The notes: generated from the sequence alone by a model not told the origin. A stretch of DNA of 15,828 nt from an uncultured Holdemanella sp. (GCF_934772795.1 NZ_CAKVMR010000051.1:1-15828), one strand, 5' to 3'. Shown: positions 1 through 8,032, counted from the stretch's first letter. Numbers and translations: made by a program.

Positions 1-43
1 GTACGTACAAGATGTATATTATATGTAGTGATGTACGTACAAG
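1..43 (+). promoter_or_regulatory. Twin palindromic operators and -10 region of the trehalose operon
   Basis: The word GTACGTACAAG occurs twice, at 1-11 and 33-43. The second copy lies in the 10-bp perfect palindrome TGTACGTACA (32-41); the first is cut by the window edge. The copies are 32 bp apart, about three helical turns, so both could be bound on one DNA face. A -10-like TATATT at 15-20 sits between them; its -35 would lie outside the window. The palindrome resembles operators of the GntR/HutC-type trehalose repressor TreR (for example TTGTATATACAA in Bacillus). By analogy it should be bound by TreR and released by trehalose-6-phosphate. No treR gene is in the window. Confidence 0.65.
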
Positions 44-73
44 TCACGCGTTCGAATTCAAGGAGAAAAAAAC

Positions 74-1960
74 ATGGGAAAATTTACTAAGGATGCTACA
101 GAGTTATTAAAACTTGTTGGCGGAAAAGAAAACATTCAAGCAGTATCGCATTGTGTCACTCGTATGCGCTTTGTACTCGTTGATCCATCAAAGGCAGATG
201 TAAATAAAATCGAGGATCTTCCAAGTACAAAAGGAACCTTTACGCAATCTGGACAATTCCAGGTGATTATCGGAAATGAAGTACAAGAATACTACAATGA
301 ATTTACTAAGATTTCTGGTATTGAAGGTGTCAGTAAAGAAGAGGTGAAGCAGAATGCAAAGTCTCAACAAAATGTTATTCAAAAAATAATGTCGGCTATG
401 GGAGAGATTTTTGCTCCAATTATTCCAGCTTTGATTGTTGGTGGTTTGATTCTAGGCTTTAGAAATGTCATTGACTCTATGGCTATTGTAGAAAATGGTA
501 CAAAAACACTATGTGAAGTATCTCAATTCTGGGCGGGAATTGATCAATTCTTATGGTTGATTGGAGAAGCTGTTTTTCATTTCTTGCCTGTAGGAATTGT
601 TTGGTCAATTACTAAGAAAATGGGTACAACACAAATTCTGGGTATTATTCTAGGTATCACATTGGTGTCGCCACAATTATTAAATGCGTATGCCGTCGCA
701 AGTACAGCACCAGCGGATATTCCAGTATGGGATTTTGGTTTTGCGACTGTAAAAATGATTGGATATCAAGCACAAGTCATTCCGGCTATGCTTGCAGGGT
801 TTACGCTTGTTTATTTAGAAAAATTCTTTAGAAAGATTTCACCAAGCTATATTTCAATGATTACAGTTCCATTCTTCTCATTATTATTAGCTGTAACATT
901 GGCACACACTGTATTAGGACCTATCGGATGGGTTGTCGGTGATTGGATTTCAAAGGTAGTTTGGGCTGGATTGAATTCTTCGGTGAAATGGTTGTTTGCG
1001 GGTGTATTTGGTTTTGTGTATGCACCACTTGTTATTACGGGATTGCACCACATGACAAACGCAATTGATACACAATTAATTTCTTCATTTGGTGGAACGA
1101 ACTTATGGCCAATGATTGCACTTTCTAATATTGCCCAAGGTTCTGCGGTATTAGCTATGATTGTTCTTCAAAAGAAGAATGATAAGGCGCAACAATTATC
1201 AATTCCAGCATGCATTTCTTGTTATTTAGGAGTTACAGAACCTGCAATGTTTGGTGTAAATATTAAATATGGCTTCCCATTCATTTGTGCCATGATTGGC
1301 TCTGCATTTGCCGCCATGTTCTCTGTAAGTACAGGTGTTACAGCCGTTTCTATTGGTGTAGGTGGATTGCCTGGCATCCTATCAATTTTTCCACAATACA
1401 TGATTCAATTCGCAATCGCCATGGTCATCGCAATTGTCATTCCGTTTGTATTAACTTATGTAATGGGAAAGAAGAAATTAACCGATGTAGATTTATATGG
1501 AAAACAAAATAAGAATGAAATATTAGAATTTGTATCTCCTGTAGAAGGAAAAGTTATGGAATTAAGTGAAGTTAAAGATAAAGTATTTTCACAAGGAATC
1601 ATGGGAAATGGATTTGCGGTGGAATTAACTTCAGGTACAGTTAGAGCTCCATTTTCGGGAGAAGTCACAGTTGCGTTTCCGACTGGACATGCGATTGGAA
1701 TGAAAAGAGCGGATGGATTAGAAGTGTTGATTCATATTGGTATGGATACTGTAGAATTGAATGGAAAAGGTTTCTCACTAAAAGTTAAACAAGGAGACTA
1801 TGTAAGAGCTGGTGATGTATTAGTTGAAGTGGATTTGGATTATATTAAATCTGAAGGAAAATCATTAGTTTCACCTGTAGTCTTTCCAAATGGACAAGCT
1901 GTTTCTTTGAATGTACAAGGAAATATTAAAACGGGTCAAGACGTGGTCGCAATCGCATAA
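74..1960 (+). CDS. treP: Trehalose-specific PTS permease, EIIBCA fusion
   Basis: Membrane permease that imports trehalose and phosphorylates it to trehalose-6-phosphate with phosphate passed from HPr. Domains in order: EIIB (about residues 1-85) with phospho-acceptor Cys27 in SHCVTRMRF; a multi-spanning EIIC domain (about 105-465) carrying a GVTEPAMFG substrate-site motif; and a glucose-type EIIA domain (about 490-628) with His554 in LIHIGMDTV and the supporting His539 in TGHAIGMK. The fused EIIA means it need not borrow a separate EIIA-Glc, unlike E. coli TreB. AAGGAG at 60-65 places the ATG start. The next gene, a phosphotrehalase, and the TreR-like operators upstream assign trehalose rather than sucrose or a beta-glucoside as substrate; sequence alone would leave these close relatives open. 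Confidence 0.9.
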   Translation: MGKFTKDATELLKLVGGKENIQAVSHCVTRMRFVLVDPSKADVNKIEDLPSTKGTFTQSGQFQVIIGNEVQEYYNEFTKISGIEGVSKEEVKQNAKSQQNVIQKIMSAMGEIFAPIIPALIVGGLILGFRNVIDSMAIVENGTKTLCEVSQFWAGIDQFLWLIGEAVFHFLPVGIVWSITKKMGTTQILGIILGITLVSPQLLNAYAVASTAPADIPVWDFGFATVKMIGYQAQVIPAMLAGFTLVYLEKFFRKISPSYISMITVPFFSLLLAVTLAHTVLGPIGWVVGDWISKVVWAGLNSSVKWLFAGVFGFVYAPLVITGLHHMTNAIDTQLISSFGGTNLWPMIALSNIAQGSAVLAMIVLQKKNDKAQQLSIPACISCYLGVTEPAMFGVNIKYGFPFICAMIGSAFAAMFSVSTGVTAVSIGVGGLPGILSIFPQYMIQFAIAMVIAIVIPFVLTYVMGKKKLTDVDLYGKQNKNEILEFVSPVEGKVMELSEVKDKVFSQGIMGNGFAVELTSGTVRAPFSGEVTVAFPTGHAIGMKRADGLEVLIHIGMDTVELNGKGFSLKVKQGDYVRAGDVLVEVDLDYIKSEGKSLVSPVVFPNGQAVSLNVQGNIKTGQDVVAIA

Positions 1961-1971
1961 GGAGTAAGCGT

Positions 1972-3603
1972 TTGGAAAATTTTAAAGATAAAGTAGTATA
2001 TCAGATTTATCCTAGATCTTTTATGGATACGAACAATGATGGGATTGGAGATTTAAAGGGTATTATTTCTAAATTGGATTATTTAAAAGAATTGGGAATA
2101 GATTATATTTGGTTAAATCCGATTTTTCCATCTCCACAAGCCGATAATGGGTATGATGTTTCTGATTATTGTGCCATTGATCCAACGTTTGGAACAATGG
2201 AAGACTTAGAAGCTTTAATTGATGAAGCTAGTAAAAGAAATATTTATTTGATGTTTGATATGGTATTTAACCATTCGTCTACAGAACACAAATGGTTTAA
2301 GGAAGCATTAAAGGGAAATGAGAAGTATAAGAATTACTATTTCTTTAAAAAAGGAAAAGATGGAAAGCTTCCTACAAATTGGTGTTCAAAGTTTGGTGGT
2401 CCAGCATGGAAATATGTGCCTGAATTTGATGAGTATTATTTACATTTGTATGATGAGAAACAAGCCGATATGGATTGGACGAATGAAGAGGTTCGCAATG
2501 AGTTTATTCAAATCTTAAATTTCTGGATCAAGAAAGGCATTCGTGGATTTCGATTTGATGTCATTAATAATATTGATAAACAAAAGTTTGAAGATTGTCC
2601 ACAAGGCGTAGGGAAACAATTCTATTGTGATCAACCAAGAGTTCATTCATATCTAAATGAGTTGAATACAAAGACATTTGGGAATGTTGAGAATTGTATA
2701 ACTGTTGGAGAAATGTCTTCAACAAGTGTAGAAAACTGTATAGGGTATACCAATCCAGACAATCATGAGTTGGATATGGTCTTTAGTTTCCACCATCTAA
2801 AAGTGGATTATGTTAATAAAGAAAAATGGACTTCTATGCCATTTGATTTCAAAGAATTAAAACAATTAATGAATGATTGGCAAGTTGAAATGCAAAAAGG
2901 GAACGGATGGAATGCATTGTTTTGGAATTGTCATGATCAGCCTAGAAGTTTATCAAGATTTGGAGATGACAAGAACTATCCAAAAGAGTCTGCAAAAATG
3001 CTTGCGACAACACTACATATGATGCGTGGAACTCCATATATTTATCAGGGTGAAGAAATTGGAATGACAAATCATTATTTTGATTGTATTGAAAAATATC
3101 GTGATGTAGAAAGTATCAATGCCTACAACACCTTAAAAGAGGAAGGTAAAGATGAGGCGTATATATTAAAGGTTCTACAAGAAAAATCACGTGATAATGC
3201 ACGTACGCCAATGCAGTGGGATGATAGTGAAAATGCAGGTTTTACACATGGTAAACCCTGGATTTCTCTGATTGATAATTATAAAGATATCAATGTGAAA
3301 AATGCATTAGCTGATTCGGATTCCGTATTCTACCACTATAAAAAATTAATTTCTTTAAGAAAAGAATATGCCATTATTCAAGAAGGAAACTATGTTCCAT
3401 TACTTGAAGAGGATGATGCGGTTTTTGCCTATAAACGAGTATTAAATAATGAAGAATTACTTGTATTAAGCAACTTTTATGGGAAAGAATGCACATTTGA
3501 TATGGATTTAAGCGATTATGAGATCTTACTTTCTAATTATGAAGATAGTACAATTAAAACTAAAACACTTAGACCTTATGAATCTTTAATTTTACACAAA
3601 TAA
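1972..3603 (+). CDS. treC: Alpha,alpha-phosphotrehalase (trehalose-6-phosphate hydrolase), GH13
   Basis: Cytoplasmic enzyme that hydrolyses trehalose-6-phosphate to glucose and glucose-6-phosphate. The (beta/alpha)8 GH13 regions are all present: region I FDMVFNH (Asp96-His101), region II GFRFDV with nucleophile Asp196, region III VGEM with acid/base Glu247, and region IV HDQPR with His321-Asp322. An early DTNNDGIGD loop looks like the calcium site of the oligo-1,6-glucosidase group. At 543 aa it has the normal length for the family. The start is a TTG at 1972; AAGGAG at 1959-1964 overlaps the stop codon of the permease gene, so translation is probably coupled. A related oligo-1,6-glucosidase is the alternative, but the PTS neighbour makes phosphotrehalase far more likely. 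The gene is called treA in Bacillus. Confidence 0.9.
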   Translation: MENFKDKVVYQIYPRSFMDTNNDGIGDLKGIISKLDYLKELGIDYIWLNPIFPSPQADNGYDVSDYCAIDPTFGTMEDLEALIDEASKRNIYLMFDMVFNHSSTEHKWFKEALKGNEKYKNYYFFKKGKDGKLPTNWCSKFGGPAWKYVPEFDEYYLHLYDEKQADMDWTNEEVRNEFIQILNFWIKKGIRGFRFDVINNIDKQKFEDCPQGVGKQFYCDQPRVHSYLNELNTKTFGNVENCITVGEMSSTSVENCIGYTNPDNHELDMVFSFHHLKVDYVNKEKWTSMPFDFKELKQLMNDWQVEMQKGNGWNALFWNCHDQPRSLSRFGDDKNYPKESAKMLATTLHMMRGTPYIYQGEEIGMTNHYFDCIEKYRDVESINAYNTLKEEGKDEAYILKVLQEKSRDNARTPMQWDDSENAGFTHGKPWISLIDNYKDINVKNALADSDSVFYHYKKLISLRKEYAIIQEGNYVPLLEEDDAVFAYKRVLNNEELLVLSNFYGKECTFDMDLSDYEILLSNYEDSTIKTKTLRPYESLILHK

Positions 3604-3610
3604 TATTTTT

Positions 3611-3666
3611 AACAGACCCCATCACGCCTCTGATTTATCATGCGCAACCTGGTGGGGTTTGTTTTA
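3611..3666 (+). terminator. Intrinsic terminator of the trehalose operon
   Basis: The left arm AACAGACCCCATCA (3611-3624) pairs with GGTGGGGTTTGTT (3651-3663) around a loop of about 26 nt, with one G-U pair, and runs into a T-rich tail. It begins 7 nt after the phosphotrehalase stop. Confidence 0.85.
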
Positions 3667-3731
3667 ATTCTATAGTTTCATGACTTATTATTTTCTTCTG
3701 AATATGATAAATTATATAAAAGTGAGGTTTT

Positions 3732-3760
3732 TTGACTATGAAGAAAGTGCTTTATATAAA
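3732..3760 (+). promoter_or_regulatory. Near-consensus vegetative promoter
   Basis: TTGACT (3732-3737) and TATAAA (3755-3760) are separated by exactly 17 bp, a strong sigma-A-type match. No long reading frame follows; the next clear signal is a terminator about 70 bp downstream. An ATG at 3738 opens only an 11-codon frame and lies inside the promoter spacer, so it is unlikely to be a gene. Confidence 0.6.
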
Positions 3761-3766
3761 GGATAA

Positions 3767-3858
3767 TAAATAAAATTAAGAGGATTTGTGCACCTTAAAT
3801 GCACCTTTTGGATAGCTTCATCAACAACATCGCTCGGCTTAAATGCTGAGCTTTTTAT
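3767..3858 (+). ncRNA. Candidate ~90-nt small RNA between promoter and terminator
   Basis: The promoter at 3732-3760 should start transcripts near 3767 and the hairpin at 3832-3851 with its T tail should end them near 3856, giving about 90 nt. The span has no credible coding frame. It contains two copies of TGCACCTT 11 bp apart (3789-3796 and 3800-3807). It could be a real small RNA, or the scar of a deleted gene whose promoter and terminator were left behind. No known RNA family was recognised. Confidence 0.3.
3789..3807 (+). repeat. Direct repeat pair TGCACCTT with 11-bp period
   Basis: TGCACCTT stands at 3789-3796 and 3800-3807. The layout (two 8-mers, one helical turn apart) mirrors the GTGCCCATT pair at 11138-11157 beside an integrase relic, so it may be the arm-type binding site of another tyrosine integrase. 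The words differ, so a single shared enzyme is not implied. Confidence 0.45.
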
Positions 3859-3860
3859 TT
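3832..3860 (+). terminator. Intrinsic terminator
   Basis: GCTCGGC (3832-3838) pairs with GCTGAGC (3845-3851), with one G-U pair and a 6-nt loop, followed by TTTTTATTT. It would end the short transcript started at the promoter at 3732-3760. Confidence 0.75.
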
Positions 3861-4051
3861 ATGCTTGTGCATAAATCATAAAAAATACTGTGCATAACTA
3901 GATAACCCGAAAATGAAAATGATTTTTTTAAATTCAAGATATAAAATTTCCCTCTTTTACAAGATTTTGTCGGCTTGTACCGGTTTAATTTACTATTTTT
4001 TTCTTGAGTGTAATATTTAATTAATGAAATATCACGGAGGCAAGAAATATC

Positions 4052-4342
4052 ATGAACGATAGTTATACCAGTAAATATGCTGTTGGGTCACGTCACATTC
4101 GGATACACTCTATGATTTGATGTCAGATGGAATTTAAGATGAGAGTACAAATCTAAACAGAGTTAGAGCAACAATCAACAATAATCTTAACAAACAAGAA
4201 TTTATCTAAATGGTCAACTATATTCGGAAATCCAGTAATAGCAAATACGACACTTGATCGACTGCTGCATCATTCACATATAGTCAGTATAGTAGGTCCG
4301 TCATACAGAATCAAAGATGTAATGGATTCATTTGAAAACTAA
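4052..4342 (+). pseudogene. istB: Collapsed istB (helper ATPase of an IS21-family element)
   Basis: IstB is the AAA+ ATP-binding partner of the IS21 transposase, normally about 250 residues. Only the ends seem to remain. An ATG at 4052 follows a good GGAGG site, but its frame stops after 22 codons. From about 4157 to the TAA at 4340-4342 a continuous frame reads QQSTIILTNKN, LSKWSTIFGN, LDRLLHHSHIV and GPSYRIKD, the familiar IstB C-terminus (STIITTN, W..IFGD, LDRLLHH, G.SYR). An in-frame TAA at 4154 and the missing middle, including the Walker motifs, show a large internal deletion. No istA is present. The C-terminal assignment is firm; the link to the ATG at 4052 is inferred. Confidence 0.8.
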
Positions 4343-4348
4343 ATAATG

Positions 4349-4402
4349 CAATCCAAATTGGTGAAAAATAAACAATCCATTTTGGTGAATTTTATCTTGA
4401 CA
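4349..4402 (+). mobile_element. Right-end repeats of the IS21-family relic with outward TTGACA
   Basis: Two 17-bp direct repeats, CAATCCAAATTGGTGAA (4349-4365) and CAATCCATTTTGGTGAA (4373-4389), lie 24 bp apart just after the istB relic. They fit the multiple terminal repeats typical of IS21 elements. A perfect -35-like TTGACA follows at 4397-4402, pointing outward to the right. IS21-family right ends are known to carry an outward -35 box that can pair with a flanking -10. The exact terminal CA could not be fixed. Confidence 0.6.
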
Positions 4403-4415
4403 TTATCAATAAATT

Positions 4416-4743
4416 GCGATGCTAGTGGAAAAAAATAACCGTTGCTAGAGCTTTCATGAAAGAATCAAGTATTTTAGTTTTAACTTAACCTACTGCATCA
4501 ATGGATGCATTAGCGGAATTAGAAATATTTCAAACATTTGATAAATTGAAAAAAACAATTGTGTATATTTGTAACACATAGATTGTCAAATATTGGTTCG
4601 TCGGATCAAATTATAGTTTTAGTTAAGGCGAAGTTATTGAACAAGGAGTTCATAAAGATTTGATTAAAAGGGATGGTAAATATAAAAAATTATTTGATAC
4701 ACAAGTTAGTCTATATAAAAAGGGAGGCATAGAAGAATGTTAG
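4416..4743 (+). pseudogene. 3' fragment of a LanT-like ABC exporter, degraded
   Basis: Stitched across frames, this stretch gives the end of an ABC exporter nucleotide-binding domain. There is a worn signature region (ASGKK then LARAF), then MKESSILVL and PTASMD flanking Walker B, a damaged H-loop before RLSNIGSSDQIIVLV, and EVIEQGVHKDLIKRDGKYKK-LFDTQVSLY at the end. The tail resembles lantibiotic exporters such as NisT and SpaT. It is dead: the Walker B Asp-Glu is replaced by Thr and a stop (TAA 4486-4488), there is a TAG near the H-loop, and at least two frameshifts. Everything upstream of the signature is missing, exactly where the IS relic ends. Its final frame ends at TAG 4741-4743, overlapping the next gene's start by 7 nt, so it was once translationally coupled to the ABC operon. 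Confidence 0.75.
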
Positions 4744-5609
4744 AAGTGAGAAATTTGTTCAAGGCATTAAACGGAAATGAAATATTAAAAAATATTAATC
4801 TTCAATTTGAAACAGGCGTTTATGGATTGTTAGGCGCAAATGGAGCAGGAAAAACAACATTAATTAAATGTTTGTGTAAATTATATGAAATTGATTCGGG
4901 GAGTATTTTGTATAACGGAAAACAAATTAATCATTTAAAAAATAATTATTTTAATTCTTTAGGATATTTGCCACAAAATTTTGGTTATTATCAAGATTTC
5001 ACAGCTTATGATTTTTTATCATATATAGGAATTTTAAAAGGCTTAGAAGGAAAAAAACTTGAACATAGGATAGAATATTTGTTAAAAGAATTAGGATTAT
5101 ACGAGAAAAAGAATATTAGACTTAAACTTTATTCAGGAGGAATGCTAAGACGGGTGGGAATAGCTCAAGCACTGTTAAATGAACCGGAAATCTTAATTTT
5201 GGATGAACCTACAGCTGGATTAGATCCTAAGGAAAGAATTCATTTAAAGAATTTACTTAATCAATATGGTGAGAAGCATACAGTAATTATTTCTACTCAT
5301 ATTGTTTCTGATGTTGAGGATATTTCAAAAGCCATTATTCTTTTAAAAAAAGGTGAAATCTGTGAACAAGGTGATTTAGATGTCTTATTAAAAAAGATTG
5401 AAGGATTTGTTTATGAAGGAACTGTACCTAAAACACAATTGGATTATTTCATGAATAAGTATAGAGTTAGGAACGTATACGATTTGGGTAATACTATTAG
5501 AATAAGGATAATAACCGAAGATAATGTTGAAAAATGTTTTGCGCCTATAGAAGCTACTTTAAATGATTTATACTTATACTATTTTGATGAGGTAAGTGAA
5601 GATGACTAG
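4737..5609 (+). CDS. ABC transporter ATP-binding protein (LanF-like)
   Basis: Cytosolic ATPase that powers the two permeases encoded next. All core motifs are present: Walker A GANGAGKT (33-40), Q-loop Gln80, signature YSGGM (132-136), Walker B ILILDE (152-157) with catalytic Glu157, D-loop GLDP and switch His188. About 80 residues after the ATPase core form a divergent C-terminal extension. AGGGAGG at 4721-4727 supports the ATG. Architecture and context (one ATPase, two ABC-2 permeases, a dead lantibiotic-type exporter immediately upstream) suggest a LanFEG-like self-protection pump that expels a peptide from the membrane. No bacteriocin precursor is visible, so the substrate is unknown; resistance to foreign peptides is an equal possibility. 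Confidence 0.85.
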   Translation: MLEVRNLFKALNGNEILKNINLQFETGVYGLLGANGAGKTTLIKCLCKLYEIDSGSILYNGKQINHLKNNYFNSLGYLPQNFGYYQDFTAYDFLSYIGILKGLEGKKLEHRIEYLLKELGLYEKKNIRLKLYSGGMLRRVGIAQALLNEPEILILDEPTAGLDPKERIHLKNLLNQYGEKHTVIISTHIVSDVEDISKAIILLKKGEICEQGDLDVLLKKIEGFVYEGTVPKTQLDYFMNKYRVRNVYDLGNTIRIRIITEDNVEKCFAPIEATLNDLYLYYFDEVSEDD

Positions 5610-6720
5610 GTTAATTAAAAATGAGTTAAACAGGATATATACATGTAAGATTAACAGAATCTCAGTATTATTATTAATTGTAATTTCTGTCGTATATGGA
5701 TTTTTGACAGTGTTTCAGGATCAGACTATAACTTATTATGAACAAGGAATAATCTATGGTATTGATGCAATAACCTTTGAAAAAAATTTATCTCATGGTA
5801 CTGTGGAAATAAATGATGATGAAATAAATAAAGTTATTGATAATTTTCAAAAGCAAACAAATAATATTAACAGCACTGATGGCGAAACATTTAAAACAAT
5901 GTACAGTAAAGAGATGAGATCCTATGAAGAGGTGATTTCACTTATTGATTTTACTTTAGGTGGAACATATATGGATCAGTATAAAAAAATATTAGAAGTT
6001 AAGACTCCAATAAATTTTGTTGAGCTTTGGAAAGATAAAACTAATTGCACCGCTAAAATAAAAAGCTTTAAATCTGGCTATAGTAAAGGCTATCAAAGAT
6101 TTCTGAAAAAAATTATGGATTTATTTCTATTTATATCTATAATGCTTGCAGTTTGCTTATCTAAAATGTTTTCTCAAGATAAAGAAGAACGGATGAATGA
6201 AATTATAAGTACAACAAAGAATAGGGGTACTAATCATTTTGTAGCAAAAGTTACTGCTGGAATAATTATATCAAGTTTCTATTATTTGTTGGCCCTTGTC
6301 CCATTTTCAATAATAATTTTTTCAATATATGGTTTAGCTGGTTGGGATGTTAATGTACAGTTAGGAATTGCACCTCTATTTCCGAACTTATTGACGTATG
6401 GACAATTATTATCTAGAGCAGTTTTAATGGGATTATTAGCATCAGTATTGATGGGACTGTTAATTATGTTTTTTTCAAAAGTGTTTTTGTCTAGTAGTGT
6501 TTCTGTTATATGTTCTATAATTTTATGTTTTATTCCAAATATAATGATTTCACTATTAAATATTTCATCTTCTTCAATATTACGATATTGTTTCCCTATT
6601 ACAATGGTTGATGTGTCATCGGTGCTTAATTTTGATATGACAAAGTTATTATTTACTTTTTTATTGTTTTTTTTATTAACTTTTATATTAATTTATGACA
6701 AAAAAAGATTAATTCAGTAG
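5602..6720 (+). CDS. ABC-2 type permease subunit 1 (LanE-like)
   Basis: Integral membrane partner of the preceding ATPase, about 372 aa. One N-terminal helix (about 20-38) is followed by a ~130-residue extracellular segment, then about five further helices (roughly 167-190, 213-240, 265-290, 294-318, 345-365). This is the ABC-2 exporter plan. The ATG at 5602 has GAGG at 5589-5592 at 9-nt spacing and overlaps the ATPase stop by 8 nt; an upstream GTG at 5596 sits too close to that site. It shares a GL.GW(D/N) segment (here YGLAGWDVNVQ) with the next permease, so the two are probably ancient duplicates working as a heterodimer. Confidence 0.8.
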   Translation: MTRLIKNELNRIYTCKINRISVLLLIVISVVYGFLTVFQDQTITYYEQGIIYGIDAITFEKNLSHGTVEINDDEINKVIDNFQKQTNNINSTDGETFKTMYSKEMRSYEEVISLIDFTLGGTYMDQYKKILEVKTPINFVELWKDKTNCTAKIKSFKSGYSKGYQRFLKKIMDLFLFISIMLAVCLSKMFSQDKEERMNEIISTTKNRGTNHFVAKVTAGIIISSFYYLLALVPFSIIIFSIYGLAGWDVNVQLGIAPLFPNLLTYGQLLSRAVLMGLLASVLMGLLIMFFSKVFLSSSVSVICSIILCFIPNIMISLLNISSSSILRYCFPITMVDVSSVLNFDMTKLLFTFLLFFLLTFILIYDKKRLIQ

Positions 6721-6730
6721 GTGATTAATA

Positions 6731-7906
6731 ATGGTGAAAAAACTAATATTTATAGAAATAAAAAAATGTATTAATCCAAAAATAATATTTGCGTTTTGTT
6801 TTTTTACGATAATCTTTCTTTCAACTTTTTTCTTGTATTCGATTAGTAGTACTGATGTATATGTTAACGAATTTAGCATTAATGCTAAAATTGATGGGAT
6901 AAGTGCCAAAAGAGATGCGCAAGCAAAAATAGAAAAAAAATTAACTGATAAAGAATTAAGAAATTCATTAAAAGTATTTACTGGTATAACAAATGATAAA
7001 AGTAATTTTGATTCAACTGGAAATTTGATGATAAAAGGTTCAGAATCTATTAAAATGTTTAATAAATATTCTGATTTAGCAAACCTTGTGATTCGAGCAT
7101 ATTCTCCGATGTATTCGTTTAATCCTGATATTTTGAATCATTTAGATTTAAATGATATAACTGTTCAAAGCATATTTGTTAATAGAGAAAATAATATTAA
7201 AACTATTAACCCAGATTTTAGTGATAAATTAAAAGAGCAAAAATATATCGATTTTGGTTATTCTTTGGGGTGGCAAACTCTTTTAAATGATCTACCATAT
7301 ATACAAATATATTCGATGATCATAAGTTTGATAATTGCTGCATTGATTTTCTTTGTAGAAAAAAAATGTAATATGAATATGATTCTTAGAACATTAATTA
7401 CGAAAGAAAGTAAAATTAATTTCATTAAAGCAATAACGGTTTTAATAATGAATTCTGCAATCTATTTTTCTATTGTGTTAATTTATAGTGCTTTAATCTG
7501 GAGTGTATTTGGCTTAGAGGGATGGAATATGAAAATTCAGACTTCTTACCTTTTTTGGCTGTCCCCTTTAAATATCAATTATTTTCAAGCATATGTGGTC
7601 AATGTTTTGATAGGGTATCTAGCAGTTTTAGTGGTAACATTTTTCACCTCATTGTTAGTTAAAATGAATGAAAAGAAATACATAGGCGAATTATTATCTA
7701 TATTATTTATATTTATTCCATTTATGTTTAATAGCTATTCATTTTTTGGCTTTTTCCCATCAAATGTAATTCAATTATCTAGAAATGTTTTGAACTTTAG
7801 CTGGATAAATGGAATAAATTCTATATATTTAGAATTTATTGCTTTATTATGTGTTGCTATTTTATTGTTTTTGCTAGTTTGTCGAAAAAATAGAAAAGAA
7901 ACTTAA
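6731..7906 (+). CDS. ABC-2 type permease subunit 2 (LanG-like)
   Basis: Second membrane subunit of the pump, 391 aa, with the same plan as its neighbour: an N-terminal helix (about 17-36), a ~155-residue extracellular segment, then helices near 193-212, 232-258, 285-312, 320-338 and 370-386. The motif FGLEGWNMKIQ matches YGLAGWDVNVQ of subunit 1. AGGTGA at 6719-6724 lies just before the ATG, 10 nt after the previous stop, so the three genes form one operon. Very AT-rich, like the rest of the island. The same frame stays open past the stop as far as 8599, discussed separately. Confidence 0.8.
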   Translation: MVKKLIFIEIKKCINPKIIFAFCFFTIIFLSTFFLYSISSTDVYVNEFSINAKIDGISAKRDAQAKIEKKLTDKELRNSLKVFTGITNDKSNFDSTGNLMIKGSESIKMFNKYSDLANLVIRAYSPMYSFNPDILNHLDLNDITVQSIFVNRENNIKTINPDFSDKLKEQKYIDFGYSLGWQTLLNDLPYIQIYSMIISLIIAALIFFVEKKCNMNMILRTLITKESKINFIKAITVLIMNSAIYFSIVLIYSALIWSVFGLEGWNMKIQTSYLFWLSPLNINYFQAYVVNVLIGYLAVLVVTFFTSLLVKMNEKKYIGELLSILFIFIPFMFNSYSFFGFFPSNVIQLSRNVLNFSWINGINSIYLEFIALLCVAILLFLLVCRKNRKET

Positions 7907-8032
7907 ATTTTAATTGAGCTTTTCGCATATTTAAATCCACTGATTCCATTAACCTGTGCCATTTATACAACTTTAGTTGTAAGGCGAATTTGCATTCAAT
8001 CTGTGAATTATAGATTTGGAGGTTTAGAAGAT
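7907..8032 (+). other. Intergenic stretch with a stop-free frame and a hairpin
   Basis: Between the second permease and the next gene, the permease's own frame stays open. It reads segments such as ELFAYLNPLIPLTCAIYTTL and then FGGLED directly into the next gene's ATG. There is no start codon or ribosome site for it, so it may be the leftover 3' end of another membrane protein gene. A perfect 7-bp inverted repeat, TACAACT (7966-7972) and AGTTGTA (7975-7981), lies inside; with only a 2-nt loop and no T run it is not a convincing terminator. Confidence 0.3.

Noticed and set aside
3738..3773. 11-codon frame MKKVLYIKDNK
   Set aside because: Overlaps the spacer and -10 box of a strong promoter and has no similarity to a known leader peptide.
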